Shown piece after piece: positions 5,898 to 5,914 of a stretch of DNA of 5,914 bases (its first letter is position 1; each line of letters opens with the position of its first letter). The notes beneath the pieces are model-generated. The model searched no databases, was not told the DNA's origin, and saw only the letters and a list, made by a program, of their open reading frames with translations. Position numbers and translations under genes: made by a program. The DNA comes from Candidatus Altimarinota bacterium. GTDB taxonomy: Bacteria; Patescibacteriota; Gracilibacteria; UBA4473. The DNA is taken from assembly GCA_018401175.1 (NCBI GenBank), contig JAGYLK010000161.1, positions 1 through 5,914 on the forward strand. Direction: 5' to 3'.

Positions 5898-5914
5898 ATT
5901 GCCTCTTTTATTTT

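Noticed and set aside
5894..5911. ATAAA...TTTAT hairpin after the acetyltransferase as a terminator
   Set aside because: Only five A-T pairs overlapping the stop codon; not a credible terminator.

Overview
The window is compact bacterial DNA, AT-rich by eye. It holds seven protein genes, no RNA genes and no recognisable mobile element. Genes read through in the standard bacterial code: two of them end in TGA and none has an internal TGA, which argues against a UGA-recoded lineage such as Gracilibacteria. Small genes, start/stop overlaps, near-absence of Shine-Dalgarno motifs, and a small surface protein with a DUF11-like domain and a C-terminal anchor suggest an uncultivated, reduced-genome bacterium. 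Candidate Phyla Radiation/Patescibacteria, possibly Peregrinibacteria-like, is my best guess, but it is an inference and not a proven assignment.

Minus-strand unit (about 4448 down to 1). A possible promoter lies just upstream of a 608-residue protein I cannot name. Its middle third carries a series of motifs resembling the RelA/SpoT (pp)pGpp synthetase domain. After a short gap containing a perfect 8-bp inverted repeat come a small HxGH nucleotidyltransferase, the division-family membrane protein FtsX (ATGA overlap with the preceding gene), and the recombination mediator RecO (TAATG overlap with ftsX). Last is a small secreted, C-terminally anchored protein with a DUF11-like beta domain. A UUCG-tetraloop terminator, cut by the window edge, closes the unit. 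The tight spacing makes one five-gene transcript plausible.

Plus-strand unit (4425 to 5897). Transcribed divergently from a 72-bp AT-rich gap are murB (UDP-N-acetylenolpyruvoylglucosamine reductase, peptidoglycan precursor synthesis) and, 29 bp later, a GNAT-family acetyltransferase. The presence of murB shows that the organism makes peptidoglycan. FtsX on the other side of the shared promoter region fits a loose cell-wall/division theme, although FtsE, the usual partner of FtsX, is not in the window.

The item most worth following up is the 608-residue protein as a possible highly divergent RelA/SpoT-fold enzyme. Other points of interest are the FtsX gene coupled to a nucleotidyltransferase instead of ftsE, the inverted repeat at 2559-2580, the apparent lack of Shine-Dalgarno sites with a possible leaderless promoter, and the tripartite C-terminal anchor of the small surface protein.
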